Assembly: GCA_963769765.1 (NCBI GenBank)
Contig: CAVYNA010000003.1
Coordinates: forward strand, 186,001-250,000
Length of the DNA: 64,000 nt
Direction: 5' to 3'
Source of the DNA: Bog-756 sp963769765
GTDB lineage: Bacteria > Actinomycetota > Acidimicrobiia > Acidimicrobiales > RAAP-2
Part shown: positions 41,862-50,514 of the stretch, piece after piece
Numbering within the stretch: position 1 is the first letter of the stretch
How the letters are laid out: each line of letters begins with the position of its first letter
Made by a program: the position numbers and the translations under genes
The notes under the pieces: generated by a model
Told to the model about the DNA's origin: nothing
Seen by the model: only the letters and a program-made list of their open reading frames with translations
Databases searched by the model: none

Positions 41862-41915
41862 GGCGACCCTGGCGACCCTGGCGACCCTGGCGACCCTGGC
41901 GACCCTGGCGACCCC
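41862..41915. repeat. 9-bp tandem repeat GGCGACCCT
   Basis: Six perfect copies of GGCGACCCT in non-coding DNA. Confidence 0.85.
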
Positions 41916-42111
41916 GAGTATTGCCGGTGGCCGCACGGAGGTCCCGTGATCGAGTCGTGGTCGCCCGGTCCCATCCAGACCGCCGACGCTGCGACCGAGG
42001 TCACGTCCGCTGTGACCTGAGGAAACGGGTGCGGCATACTTGTCGGACGTCGGTCGTTCCCGGGTTCGGGAGGCGCCAACACGGGGCCACGACGGCAGGA
42101 CGCACCCTCCG

Positions 42112-43140
42112 ATGAGACCCATCCCCGTCGCATTCCACATCTGGTTCCTGGAGATCCACACCTACGGGATCGGGTTGGCCCTGACCTTCTGGTTCGGTCT
42201 CCGCTACACGGAGCGCCGGCTCCGAAGGGCCGGCTATCCCTGGCAGTGGGTCACCGGAATGTTCCTCTGGGTCATCCTTGCCGCCATCGTCGGCGCCCGG
42301 GCCCTCCATGTCCTCTCCAACGCCACCTACTACTCGAACCACCCCGGACAGGTCCTCTCGATCTGGCAGGGCGGGCTGTCGTCGTTCGGTGGGCTGCTCT
42401 TCGCGGTGCCGGTCGCCATCGTCAGCGCACGCCGGCGCTGCCCACAGCTTTCCACCATGCGCTTCGCCGATCTCATGGCACCGGTGCTCATGGCTTCGTG
42501 GGGCATCGGCAGATTGCTCGGCCCACAACTCATGCTCGCCGGTGGCGGCCACCCGACGAATCAGTGGTTCGGCATGTACTACGCGGGTCAGGTTGGCAAA
42601 CGGCTCCCGGTGCCGATCTTCCAGGCGATCGAGGACTTCGCGATCTTCGGCATCCTGTTGCTTGTCGAGCGATGGCTCCGTTCGGTCGCGCCGGCGTCTT
42701 CCGCCGCGGCACCGGACGCGACGGTCAACGTTGCCGACCAGGCAGCACCAGAGCGAGACGGGCACCATGCCGACGGAGAGGTCGCGGCCCTGATCGCCTC
42801 GCGTGACGGCGGAGCACTTCCTCCCGCAGGGATCGTCCTCGGGGTCGGCATGGTCCTCTGGGGCATCGAGCGGTTCCTCGACGAACATCTCTGGCTCGGA
42901 GAGGACGGTCGCGTCGGATCGCTGCTCGTACAAGGCGCCGGCGTGCTGCTGGCGGTCGCCGGTTCCGCACTCCTGATCTCGCGGATCGGCCCTTTCCAAC
43001 GGTGGAGGCGAGGTGAGCTCCCGGCAGAACCGGTGCCACCGGGGTCGGCCTCGGCCTCGGGCTCGGGCTCGGCACCCGACCCCGCGGCCACCCACACCCG
43101 CGTCGAGTCCGTCGAGTCCGTCGAGCAACCGTCCCAGTAG
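42112..43140 (+). CDS. Lgt-like prolipoprotein diacylglyceryl transferase homologue with altered active site
   Basis: A 342-residue polytopic membrane protein with the Lgt layout: 'FLEIHTYGIGLALTFWFGL', 'VILAAIVGARALHVL', 'IWQGGLSSFGGLLFAVPVAI', 'FADLMAPVLMASWGIGRLLGPQLM', and C-terminal helices separated by an acidic loop. Lgt moves diacylglycerol from phosphatidylglycerol to lipobox Cys. Canonical enzymes have an essential His in 'SFHGG' and an 'RxGNF' motif. Here the first reads 'SSFGG' (no His) and the second 'GRLLGPQ' (Arg134 kept, Asn lost). It may be a non-lipoprotein paralogue. The ATG at 42112 is preferred over an upstream TTG that overlaps the promoter. Confidence 0.75.
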   Translation: MRPIPVAFHIWFLEIHTYGIGLALTFWFGLRYTERRLRRAGYPWQWVTGMFLWVILAAIVGARALHVLSNATYYSNHPGQVLSIWQGGLSSFGGLLFAVPVAIVSARRRCPQLSTMRFADLMAPVLMASWGIGRLLGPQLMLAGGGHPTNQWFGMYYAGQVGKRLPVPIFQAIEDFAIFGILLLVERWLRSVAPASSAAAPDATVNVADQAAPERDGHHADGEVAALIASRDGGALPPAGIVLGVGMVLWGIERFLDEHLWLGEDGRVGSLLVQGAGVLLAVAGSALLISRIGPFQRWRRGELPAEPVPPGSASASGSGSAPDPAATHTRVESVESVEQPSQ

Positions 43141-43171
43141 GTCCCGATCAGTAGGTCCCGATCAGTAGGTC
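43137..43171. repeat. 14-bp tandem repeat
   Basis: GTAGGTCCCGATCA about 2.4 times, spanning the stop of the Lgt-like gene and the end of the converging membrane-protein gene. Confidence 0.7.
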
Positions 43172-44064
43172 GCGGCGCCCTCCGGGTGGCCGACCCGGAG
43201 GCCCGCGGAGCTGATCGCCGTCGGTGCGTCCCCCGATGGAGACGTCGCAGGCGCTCCGTCACGTTGCACAGCTGACCCGACGCGACGGGTTCGATGGGGA
43301 CGGCGACGGACCGCTACGATTCCGCCCGCTCCGATCAGGAGAGCTCCCGACAGGACCGCGCCGATCAGCACGCTGCCGCCCGGTACGAACAGGAGTCCGC
43401 AACTGATCAGGAGTGCCGCACCGATCTCCGCCATGACCACAGAGCGCTCTGCCTGCGGCCCGGCCGACGCCACGCGCCGGTGGAGCGCGAGCAGCTCCGT
43501 GGTCGACGTGATCCCCCGGGTGAGAGCGACTGCAAGGCCCCGCACGAGCCCGAAGACGCCACCCACCGAGAGTGCGACCAACGGACGGCCGGTCAGCGCC
43601 ACGAGCACGATCATCAGGTACACGGCTGCCGTCGTGATATAGGTCGCGAGCCCGACACCGATCTGCCAGCCGAATCCCGCGCCGTAGACCCAGGGGCGGT
43701 AGTGGTCGAGCCATCGCTCGTTGACCTGCCGACGGTGGAAGGGAAGCTGCACTCCGAAGACCCTCAGATCGGAGAGGCCGGCCACGGCCGCCGCGATGGA
43801 GGCGACGAGCGCCACGGCCACGCTCGACGGTCCGGCGGTCGCAACTCCGGCCGCGACCAGCGCCATCAGTGCCCCGAGGGTGAGGCCGCCGCTCACGGCG
43901 CCGAAGACGAACCACGCACTCGTCGCACGGTACGAATGTCCTTTCGCCCGTTCGCTGACGGGCGTGATCGTCGAGAGCATCGAGAGGCCGCACGGGGACC
44001 ATGTCGATCGGACCGCGGCGGACACAGCGACGACGAACACGGCAATGGTCAGGCAGGCACGCAT
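43162..44064 (-). CDS. Polytopic membrane protein of the mau-like cluster
   Basis: A 300-residue protein with about seven predicted membrane helices, last gene of the mau-like unit. It starts 'MRACLTIAVFVVAVSAAVRSTWSPCGLSMLSTITPVSERAKG'. The 'SPCGLSMLSTI' segment recalls the Cys-containing first helix of CcdA/DsbD-type electron-transfer proteins and the MauF family, but only one Cys is in that helix. Another Cys is in 'ISCGLLFVPGG'. The C-terminal 50 residues are soluble. GGAGGAAACCG precedes the ATG at 44064. A role in delivering reductant or assembling the Cys-rich partner coded just upstream is inferred from position. Confidence 0.6.
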   Translation of the reverse strand: MRACLTIAVFVVAVSAAVRSTWSPCGLSMLSTITPVSERAKGHSYRATSAWFVFGAVSGGLTLGALMALVAAGVATAGPSSVAVALVASIAAAVAGLSDLRVFGVQLPFHRRQVNERWLDHYRPWVYGAGFGWQIGVGLATYITTAAVYLMIVLVALTGRPLVALSVGGVFGLVRGLAVALTRGITSTTELLALHRRVASAGPQAERSVVMAEIGAALLISCGLLFVPGGSVLIGAVLSGALLIGAGGIVAVRRRPHRTRRVGSAVQRDGAPATSPSGDAPTAISSAGLRVGHPEGAATY

Positions 44065-44125
44065 CGGTTTCCTCCAACGAGTCGAGGCTCAAGACTTCGC
44101 GGCGGCAGACCTTCTCGGCGGCGTG

Positions 44126-45519
44126 TCATGCCGGAGACCCGTAGAAGGGCGCCTTGAACGAGAAGATGCCGCCGTCTTGAGCGACGAACCAGTAGCCCTC
44201 GGTCGAGGGCATCGACGCCATCCCGACGATCGGCCGATTGAGGCGCTGTCCCCCCATCGAGCCGTAGAACACCGCATCTCCGAACGAGAACACGCCACCG
44301 TCAGTGGCGACGGTCCAGTACCCGTTGCCCGACGGGGTCGGTGCCATCCCGACCATCGGCGCGTTCAACGTGCGACCGCCCATCGAGCCGTGGAACGGTG
44401 CGTCACCGAACGCGAAGATGCCGCCGTCCGACGCGACCAACCAGTACCCCTGGCCAGTGGGTGTCGCCGCCATGCCGACGATCGGCTTGTTGAGGCGATG
44501 CGCCCCCATCGATCCGAAAATGCAGCATCACCGAACGAGAACACGCCTCCATCGGCGGCGATCGTCCAGTACCCGATGCCCGACGGGGTGGTTGCCATCC
44601 CTACCATCGGTGCATTGAGCGTGCGTCCCCCCATCGATCCGAAGAACGGCGCACCTCCGAAAGCGAAGATGCCGCCGTCCGACGCGACGAGGTAGTAGCC
44701 GCCCGCCGCTACGGCGCAGAGCGCCACGATCGGCCGATTGAGCTTCGCCGACGACTCGTCACCATTGGCAGGGAAGTCACCGAAGGCCAACAACTTGCCG
44801 AACGCCGTGACGAGGCCGTACCCGAGACCGTTGGCGCTCGGTGCCATGCCGACCACCTCGCAATTAGTGAGCGGCGATGCGCACGGCGGTGCCGGCGGGG
44901 CCGGCGTCCAACAGGCCTCGTTCTGCTCGGCCGTACTGTTGTCCTGGGCCAGCGCCGTCGTGCAGCTCGGATCGATCTCCCAGGGTGGGATGCAGGCGAC
45001 GACCCGACAGAGGATCCGGCCGACACAGGCGACCTGCTGGTTGCACTGTCCGTAGCGGAACTGGAAGCAGCCCGTCGCGTACGAGTTGCATCCGTCAGGT
45101 CCACAACCGCAGGTCGTGCCGTCGCAGGCGGGCTCGCAGAAGCCCCAACCGTTGCCGCATCCCGTGACACACGAGCAGGACGCATGACAGTCCATGTAGT
45201 AGCGGGGGCCGTTGCAGTACGTGGAGTTGTCCGCCTTCCACCACCCGCCGAGGACGGAGCCGCTTGGGCAGTAGTTGTAACCGCCGTTGATCGAGCAGCA
45301 GAACTCCGAGAAACCCGAACAGCAGGTGGTTCCGCATCCACAAGCCGAGTTCCCGCAGCTGCAGACGAAGCCGTAGGCAGTCCCCGGTTTGAGGACGAGG
45401 TCCAGGCCGGAACCTATTGCGACGGCGCTGCCGGCGTAGGCCGACCGGTTGATGAAGCTCCTTCGCGAGAGACGCGACTCGAGGAACCCGGACGCACGTT
45501 CGACCAGTGTCGGGCTCAT
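44126..45519 (-). CDS. Tat-exported Cys-rich MADH light-chain-like protein fused to a six-repeat propeller (one frameshift)
   Basis: From the ATG at 45519. A twin-arginine signal ('SRRSFI', Arg19-Arg20, then 'AYAGSAVAIGSGLDLVL') precedes a domain with 25 Cys between residues 53 and 186. The segment 'GGYNYCPSGSVLGGWW' then 'YYMDCHASCSC' parallels the methylamine dehydrogenase light chain, where a Trp after C-P-x-G becomes part of the TTQ cofactor. The second TTQ Trp is not evident. From residue about 230 come six roughly 42-residue repeats ('GYYLVASDGGIFAFGGAPFF'...). The third repeat breaks at about 44515-44520: adding one T to a T4 run restores the frame into 44126-44509. The light-chain similarity is by eye only. 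Confidence 0.7.
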
Positions 45520-45598
45520 CGACCCGTCGTCTTCCACACCGGCCCTGGTCGATCCCGCATGTTGAGCGGGGTCGGCACGGTCGACACGGTCCGCAAAG

Positions 45599-45657
45599 TC
45601 GGCACGGTCGGCACGGTCGGCACGGTCGGCACGGTCGGCACGGTCGGCACGGTCGGC
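45599..45657. repeat. 9-bp tandem repeat upstream of the Cys-rich gene
   Basis: Six to seven copies of GGCACGGTC in the 180-bp gap between the MauE-like and Cys-rich genes. It could affect transcript processing or expression within the unit. Confidence 0.85.
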
Positions 45658-45700
45658 GGGGCGCACGGCGCCGAAAGCGGACCCGCTGCTCGCACGATGA

Positions 45701-46255
45701 TCATCGCTCGATTCCGAGCTGCCGACGCGTTCCTTCGAGCACGGAGAGGACCGAGATCGCAAGGTAGGTGAGCCATGCACAGAGCAGACTCACCGCCACG
45801 AGCGGGACTCCCTTCATCGGTTGGACCGACAGCAGTGCGGGGATCGAGCCTCTCCATCCCGACGCGGCGACGACCGACGCGACGACGCAGAGGAGTACAT
45901 CGATCACACCGTGGAGGACGGTGGCGGGTGTGTCGGGAGTGCCGAAGCAGCCACAGCTCGCAATCGCACCGTCCCTCGAGCGAACGACAAGGATCACCAC
46001 CGCGAAGACCCCATACGAGACGGCGACGAGTGATGCCTCCTCTACCCCCGGAACGAGCATCGCAACCAACCCGAGCACAGCCTCTGCCACAGCTCCCACA
46101 CGGATCAGCCTGCGCGCCGCCGGCACGCGCAGCGGCACGCGCGACGGCAGGGTGTCGACGATTGCGCGAGCAGTGTCGTCGGGTCGAACGGCCTTCGCGA
46201 TCCCCGCCCCGATCAGGAGCACGCAAGCAACGAGGTAGGGGCCGATCAGCTCCAT
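45701..46255 (-). CDS. MauE-like (DoxX-related) membrane protein
   Basis: A 184-residue four-helix membrane protein ('MELIGPYLVACVLLIGAGIAKAVRP', 'LIRVGAVAEAVLGLVAMLVPG', 'SLVAVSYGVFAVVILVV', 'VLHGVIDVLLCVVASVVAASG'). The loop 'SCGCFGTPDTPATVLHGVI' has the C-G-C-F-G motif of MauE-type proteins. These help form disulfides or mature the Cys-rich methylamine dehydrogenase light chain, often together with MauD. The ATG at 46255 lies 8 bp after the upstream stop, so it is cotranscribed with the 166-residue unknown and the MauD-like gene. Confidence 0.78.
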   Translation of the reverse strand: MELIGPYLVACVLLIGAGIAKAVRPDDTARAIVDTLPSRVPLRVPAARRLIRVGAVAEAVLGLVAMLVPGVEEASLVAVSYGVFAVVILVVRSRDGAIASCGCFGTPDTPATVLHGVIDVLLCVVASVVAASGWRGSIPALLSVQPMKGVPLVAVSLLCAWLTYLAISVLSVLEGTRRQLGIER

Positions 46256-46263
46256 CGTCCGAA

Positions 46264-46764
46264 TCAATTCCAACCCGCACCGAGCGGTGCCGACGACGGC
46301 ACCACCGGACCGATCGCCAGGTCCGAGAGCAGGTGGTTGACCCGTGGGACGAGGACTTCCCGCCGGGAGTGGCTTCCGAGCACCACGTAGAGGGTGAACG
46401 GGCGTCCGTTCTCGGTGAAGAACCACTGCGTGCCCGATTGGCCACCGAGTCCCCGGCGCAACACGTAGGGACGAAAGTCCGACGTGGACAGCGCGCGGGG
46501 CATTCCGCTGCGCTCGAAGAGCCTGGTGCCGATGCTCTCCGGTCCGTACTCGAAGAGCGTGGCGAAGATGTCGACCACTCCCATCAAGGTGACGGCTCCC
46601 CCGCCGAAGTCGCCGACCTCACCGACCTCACCGGGAATCGCGAATGTCGAGAACTGCGCCACGGGTCGGGACACCTCGTCACCGGCAACCGGACGTACGA
46701 AGATCCTCCCCTCGAATCCAGCCGGCAGCGGCGCTTCGATTCCGTAGGCCCGCAACGTGGGCAC
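46264..46764 (-). CDS. Unknown protein of the mau-like cluster
   Basis: A 166-residue soluble protein from a GTG at 46764, 2 bp after the stop of the MauD-like gene and 8 bp before the MauE-like gene, so it is firmly inside the operon. The sequence is beta-rich ('EGRIFVRPVAGDEVSRPVAQFSTFAIP', 'VLRRGLGGQSGTQWFFTENGRPFTLYVVLGSHSRREVLVPRVNHLLSDLAIGP'). It has no Cys, signal peptide or membrane helix. I do not recognise a family. Its fixed place between MauD- and MauE-like genes suggests a cytosolic helper for maturation or export of the Cys-rich protein. Confidence 0.7.
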   Translation of the reverse strand: MPTLRAYGIEAPLPAGFEGRIFVRPVAGDEVSRPVAQFSTFAIPGEVGEVGDFGGGAVTLMGVVDIFATLFEYGPESIGTRLFERSGMPRALSTSDFRPYVLRRGLGGQSGTQWFFTENGRPFTLYVVLGSHSRREVLVPRVNHLLSDLAIGPVVPSSAPLGAGWN

Positions 46765-46766
46765 GG

Positions 46767-47696
46767 TCAGCTCGCCTGCCGGATCCGCCGCTCAGCAAGG
46801 GAGGGCGGCGGGAGCCCCACCGTCGCGGACTGCGGGTGCCGAACCTCGGGTGTCAGGTCCCCGGCTGCATCCCTGTCCGGGACCTCCGCTCCGACGACCG
46901 AATCGAGTGACGTCGGGTAGAGGCTCGGATCACCCGGATGGATCCCAGCGGCGATGAGCTCCTGGTCGTTCGCCCGTTCGCGCTCCGGGCCGGTGAGTCC
47001 AGTCGGTCCGTGCGTCGGCTCGATCGATGCCCCGACTCGTCCATCGGGTGAGGGCGAGCCGACGCCCGCATCCAGCTGCGCACGGCGAACCAACTCGGCG
47101 ACCTGGACAAAACTGTTGGCGACGCCCTCGCCGATCCGGCGTCCGGATCTCCCGTCGACGAGCACGAAGAACGGAGATCCGGGGACCTCGTACTCCGACC
47201 ACGCCTCGGTCGACATCACTACTGTCAGTCCATCGGCGGCCCGCTGGGCGACCTCTCCAGGACTCTCGAATTCTGGACCCTTGGTGACCGCGACCAACCG
47301 GATCCCCTGTGGAAGGCCGAGTGCCTCGGGTCGCTCGAACGCGGACCAGAAGCCTGCACACGATGCGCATCCGGTCGAGAGGAACGCGATGAGGGTGAAC
47401 TGGCCGGTGCCGGTCGGTGAGATCCCGAGGGCATTTCCACCCGGCGTCAGTCCCGCGATGGTGGGAGCGGAGCTCGACTGCCGCTCGGCAGGGAGTGGTG
47501 GGCCGATGGTCAACGGGCCCGATCGCTGGGCGTGACCGTCGGTCGCGCTCACGGTCAGCCGGTCCGTTGGGTCTCCGACCCCGACTCCGAGCTCGTGCAG
47601 GGCTTTCAGGATGTCGGCATGGCTGCGGAGCAGACCGGCGACCAGTAGTGCCAGGAGCAGGACCATCGCAGTCAGCACGATTGCCAGCGCGAACAT
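46767..47696 (-). CDS. MauD-like membrane-anchored thioredoxin-fold protein
   Basis: A 309-residue protein. The ATG at 47696 follows GGAGG with 6-nt spacing; another ATG at 47717 is possible. An N-terminal anchor ('FALAIVLTAMVLLLALLVAGLL') is followed by 'RSHADILKALHELG', as in MauD proteins. A TlpA/redoxin domain follows with 'QFTLIAFLSTGCASCAGFW' (C-x-x-C active site), 'GIRLVAVTKGPEF' and 'YEVPGSPFFVLVDG' (cis-Pro). The C-terminal 80 residues are polar and unmatched. MauD works with MauE to form the many disulfides of the methylamine dehydrogenase light chain. Here the likely client is the Cys-rich protein coded three genes downstream. It is first gene of the unit. Confidence 0.8.
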   Translation of the reverse strand: MFALAIVLTAMVLLLALLVAGLLRSHADILKALHELGVGVGDPTDRLTVSATDGHAQRSGPLTIGPPLPAERQSSSAPTIAGLTPGGNALGISPTGTGQFTLIAFLSTGCASCAGFWSAFERPEALGLPQGIRLVAVTKGPEFESPGEVAQRAADGLTVVMSTEAWSEYEVPGSPFFVLVDGRSGRRIGEGVANSFVQVAELVRRAQLDAGVGSPSPDGRVGASIEPTHGPTGLTGPERERANDQELIAAGIHPGDPSLYPTSLDSVVGAEVPDRDAAGDLTPEVRHPQSATVGLPPPSLAERRIRQAS

Positions 47697-47859
47697 GTCG
47701 GACCTCCATGCACTCATTGAGATTCCGGGCGCCGGAGCAGATCCCCACTCGGCTTCGGCCAATCCTACGGAGGCGATCACCGCGAGCGGTGGCATTCCGT
47801 TTTGTTGAGCCGACACATGCGTGGGTCCGCGTCGGCATGCGCCGTTCGGAGAGCGCCGC

Positions 47860-49464
47860 CTATTCCCCGGGTTGGAAGGGTGGCGGATCTGTACCATTGC
47901 GCGCGCCGTGGTTGCGCCGTCGAGGACCTCGGATCTCCGTGGCTTCGTTCTTCGAGGTTCTCCGCGAGATGCGGACGGTCCCGTCTGCACGGTCCGTGTC
48001 GTCGGCGTCATCGGACCCGTCGGTCCCGCATCTTTCAACCGGGCTTCTCCACGACCATCGACCTGGCCCGCCCTCGAGATGGAAGCCTTTGTGCGTCCGG
48101 AGGTAGTGGTGGTGACCGCAGAGGCGGGCGAGATTCTCGAGCGAGGCGGCACCGCCCTCCGCGAATGAGACAGCCCAGTGGTCGAATTCGAGTCCCGTCG
48201 CCACGTCGCAGCCGGGCACGACACATGTCTCGTCCCTTGCGATCACCGCCGTCTTGAGCGACGCGGGGATCGACCGACCGAGATGGCAGACCGTCGTGAC
48301 ATCGACCCCGTTTGTGATCACGAGATCGGTGATCGAATCACCCATGAGCTCTCGTGCCGTCGCGATCGGAATGGGGCCGACCCCGGGGATCTCGCATCGC
48401 TCCCCGTCGTCGAGAGCACCCCGGCGGAGTGCGTCGAGATCGACGCGGAGATGGACGATCGCTTTCGGATCTGGCGCGCGGACCGCATCAGACGGACAAT
48501 GTGCGGCGACAGATCGGTCCGCTGAGGTACCACCAACGTCCCCCTGCGCTTCGAGCTCCGACCGCTTCGGGCCTGGAGACCCATTTCTCCTAATCCTCGT
48601 GCCGGGAGGCCCCTGACCTGCGCCCATTCCAGCGGGTCCGAGGATGCCGCGACCGGTGACGAGCGCCACCAGCGCATCGGCGGCATAGGCATCCTGGGAC
48701 TCATGCAGTCCGTTCGCCCGTGCCCGCTCGAAGTACCGGTTCGACTCGGCCGTCAACGCGGACAGCAGCGAGGCGCCGGCATCGGGGGTCATTCGGGCAT
48801 CGAGGCGGAACGCTCCGTCCGTGTCCGTCCAGGTTCGGCAGTGCCGCCCCGACCGGATCCGCTCGTAGGCGTGCGCCGCGTCCTCCTCCGAACGTCCCTG
48901 AGCCTTCGCCCGGAGGCACCGGTCCTTCAGCTGCTTGAGTGTCCCCTTCTGGGCGACTTCGATCAGCTCGCCTTCACTCTTGGGATTGACCTTCACCGCA
49001 CTGGCCACCAACTTGGCCCCCGACGAGGAGATCCGCGCCTCGCGGTAGGCGTCGCCCACGCCGGGAAGCCGCTCCATGGCGTCCCCGAGATTCAAGACGT
49101 CGATCGCATTGCCGAGAGATTCGCCCGTGACCGCAGAGAGCCAGTGGGCTGGCGAACGGGCGCCGGTCGCGTGGTGACAGTTGGCTGCGGCCGCCCGCGC
49201 CGCCGCCAGGGTCTTTCCGGCCGCGCCGAGGCGTTCGAGCTTCGTGAAGAGAGAGACCAGCTCCACCGCGTCGGATCCCGAGTAGCGGCACGGTTCGAAT
49301 CCGGTGACGAACGAGGCGATCTCATCGATCGCACCGGCGAGCGTCCGTGCATCCGCGGACCCCTCAGTGGGAGGGGCGGCCTCCAACGAGGGAGGCATCT
49401 CGGGCGATGGCGGAGAGCCGGCAACCGTGGTGCGTCTCGGGACCCCAGAGGCCGGCAACGTCAC
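47860..49464 (-). CDS. HNH endonuclease-domain protein of the 13E12/DUF222 family
   Basis: About 534 residues. The N-terminal DUF222 region covers about residues 30-330 ('LFTKLERLGAAGKTLAAARAA', 'AHWLSAVTGESLGNAIDVLNLG', 'LKQLKDRCLRAKAQ'). The C-terminal HNH nuclease domain has 'CVVPGCDVATGLEFDHWAVSFAEGGAASLENLARLCGHHHYLRTHKGF', with the zinc Cys pairs and catalytic His. These proteins are multicopy in actinobacteria and often associated with repeats; their function is unsettled. A GTG at 49464 is chosen; a longer start at 49560 would translate an 18-bp tandem repeat. The tail is basic and Arg-rich. Confidence 0.85.
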   Translation of the reverse strand: MTLPASGVPRRTTVAGSPPSPEMPPSLEAAPPTEGSADARTLAGAIDEIASFVTGFEPCRYSGSDAVELVSLFTKLERLGAAGKTLAAARAAAANCHHATGARSPAHWLSAVTGESLGNAIDVLNLGDAMERLPGVGDAYREARISSSGAKLVASAVKVNPKSEGELIEVAQKGTLKQLKDRCLRAKAQGRSEEDAAHAYERIRSGRHCRTWTDTDGAFRLDARMTPDAGASLLSALTAESNRYFERARANGLHESQDAYAADALVALVTGRGILGPAGMGAGQGPPGTRIRRNGSPGPKRSELEAQGDVGGTSADRSVAAHCPSDAVRAPDPKAIVHLRVDLDALRRGALDDGERCEIPGVGPIPIATARELMGDSITDLVITNGVDVTTVCHLGRSIPASLKTAVIARDETCVVPGCDVATGLEFDHWAVSFAEGGAASLENLARLCGHHHYLRTHKGFHLEGGPGRWSWRSPVERCGTDGSDDADDTDRADGTVRISRRTSKNEATEIRGPRRRNHGARNGTDPPPFQPGE

Positions 49465-49499
49465 GGAGACATCGTGCCGCGCGGGTGTGACATGCCCAC

Positions 49500-49557
49500 G
49501 GCCCGACGGACTCCGGTGCCCCGACGGACTCCGGTGCCCCGACGGACTCCGGTGGCC
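49500..49557. repeat. 18-bp tandem repeat
   Basis: Three copies of CCCCGACGGACTCCGGTG at the 5' end of the HNH gene; whether it is translated depends on the start. Confidence 0.8.
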
Positions 49558-49590
49558 CACCAGACCACGAGGTGCGCGGAGCCTGCAGAC

Positions 49591-50514
49591 TCAGTCCCCG
49601 GCCGCTTCCTTCTCTGCGGCAGCCTTGGCCTCCGCGGCCTTCCGGTAGCGCTCGAGCTGGTCGAGCAGGGGCATCCGCTCCTGGCCGACCGTCGAGTCGA
49701 GACGAGCGGCGATCTGCTCCGGCGTCCAGCGGCCGTCGGCGTAGACGGCCCGAACCTCCTGGGGCTGGTTCCACACCGCGATCTTCGGCCCGACGGCCGT
49801 GTACACCTGGCCCGTGACGTGTTTCGCCTGGTCCGAGAGGAGGTAGATGACGAGCGGTGCGACATCCTCCGGGTCACCGTTCTCGGCGAGCTCCATGGGG
49901 ACGTTGGCCGACATCCGGGTGCGAGCGACCGGGGCGACGGCGTTTGCGGTGATGCCGTAGCGCTGCAGGCCCGCGGCAGCCGAGTGGACCAGCGAGACGA
50001 TGCCACCCTTTGCTGCCGAGTAGTTCGCCTGCGCGACGCTTCCGGCGAATGCACCGGACGTGAACGCGACCAGCGATCCGCCGCCCTCCTGCTTTCGCAT
50101 GACGGCCGATGCCGCGCGGAAGACCGTGAAGTGTCCCTTCAGATGGGTCGCGACGACGGCATCCCACTCGTCCTCGGACATGTTGAAGAGCATCCGCTCG
50201 CGGAGAATGCCGGCGACCGCGACGACGCCGTCGATGTGACCCCACCGCTCGACGCCGATCCCGATGATCCTCTCGCCGCCTGCCAGCGATGTCACGCTCT
50301 CGGCGACTGCGACGGCCTCACCACCGGCCGACTCGATCTCGCGGACCACCGACTCTGCGACCTCGCTGGTCGGGTCCTCACCGGCCATCGACACCCCGAT
50401 GTCGGCGACCACCACCTTTGCGCCCTCGGCCGCAGCGGCCAGTGCGATCGCCCGGCCGATACCACCACCCGCGCCGGTGATGGCGACCACTTTGCCATCG
50501 AGAAACCCACTCAT
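49591..50514 (-). CDS. SDR family oxidoreductase, HSD17B4/Hsd4A-like
   Basis: A 307-residue SDR. 'VVAITGAGGGIGRAIALAAAAEGAKVVVADIGVSM' is the cofactor site; 'VAGILRERMLFNMSEDEWDAVVATHLKGHF', 'VAFTSGAFAGSVAQANYSAAKGGIVSLVHSAA' (Ser, YxxxK) and 'ITANAVAPVARTRM' follow. The long form with 'R-E-R-M-L/F' after the NNAG position is typical of peroxisomal multifunctional-enzyme-type dehydrogenases and mycobacterial steroid side-chain enzymes. The C-terminal 60 residues ('PLLDQLERYRKAAEAKAAAEKEA') are helical. A KstR-like box (50617-50630) lies about 105 bp upstream, shared with the divergent acyl-CoA synthetase gene. Confidence 0.85.
   Translation of the reverse strand: MSGFLDGKVVAITGAGGGIGRAIALAAAAEGAKVVVADIGVSMAGEDPTSEVAESVVREIESAGGEAVAVAESVTSLAGGERIIGIGVERWGHIDGVVAVAGILRERMLFNMSEDEWDAVVATHLKGHFTVFRAASAVMRKQEGGGSLVAFTSGAFAGSVAQANYSAAKGGIVSLVHSAAAGLQRYGITANAVAPVARTRMSANVPMELAENGDPEDVAPLVIYLLSDQAKHVTGQVYTAVGPKIAVWNQPQEVRAVYADGRWTPEQIAARLDSTVGQERMPLLDQLERYRKAAEAKAAAEKEAAGD

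Larger units (their letters stand above)
41735..42111. other. Intergenic region with two tandem-repeat blocks and a promoter
   Basis: About 380 bp between divergent genes. It holds two repeat blocks (41748-41809 and 41862-41915). Near its right end is a sigma-70-type promoter for the plus gene: -35 GTGACC, 17 bp, -10 CATACT (42035-42040). No gene was recognised. Confidence 0.55.

Noticed and set aside
45520..45780. In-frame N-terminal extension of the Cys-rich protein through the 9-bp repeat
   Set aside because: It would place about 87 residues with an Asp-Arg-Ala repeat before the twin-arginine signal, which must be near the N-terminus.
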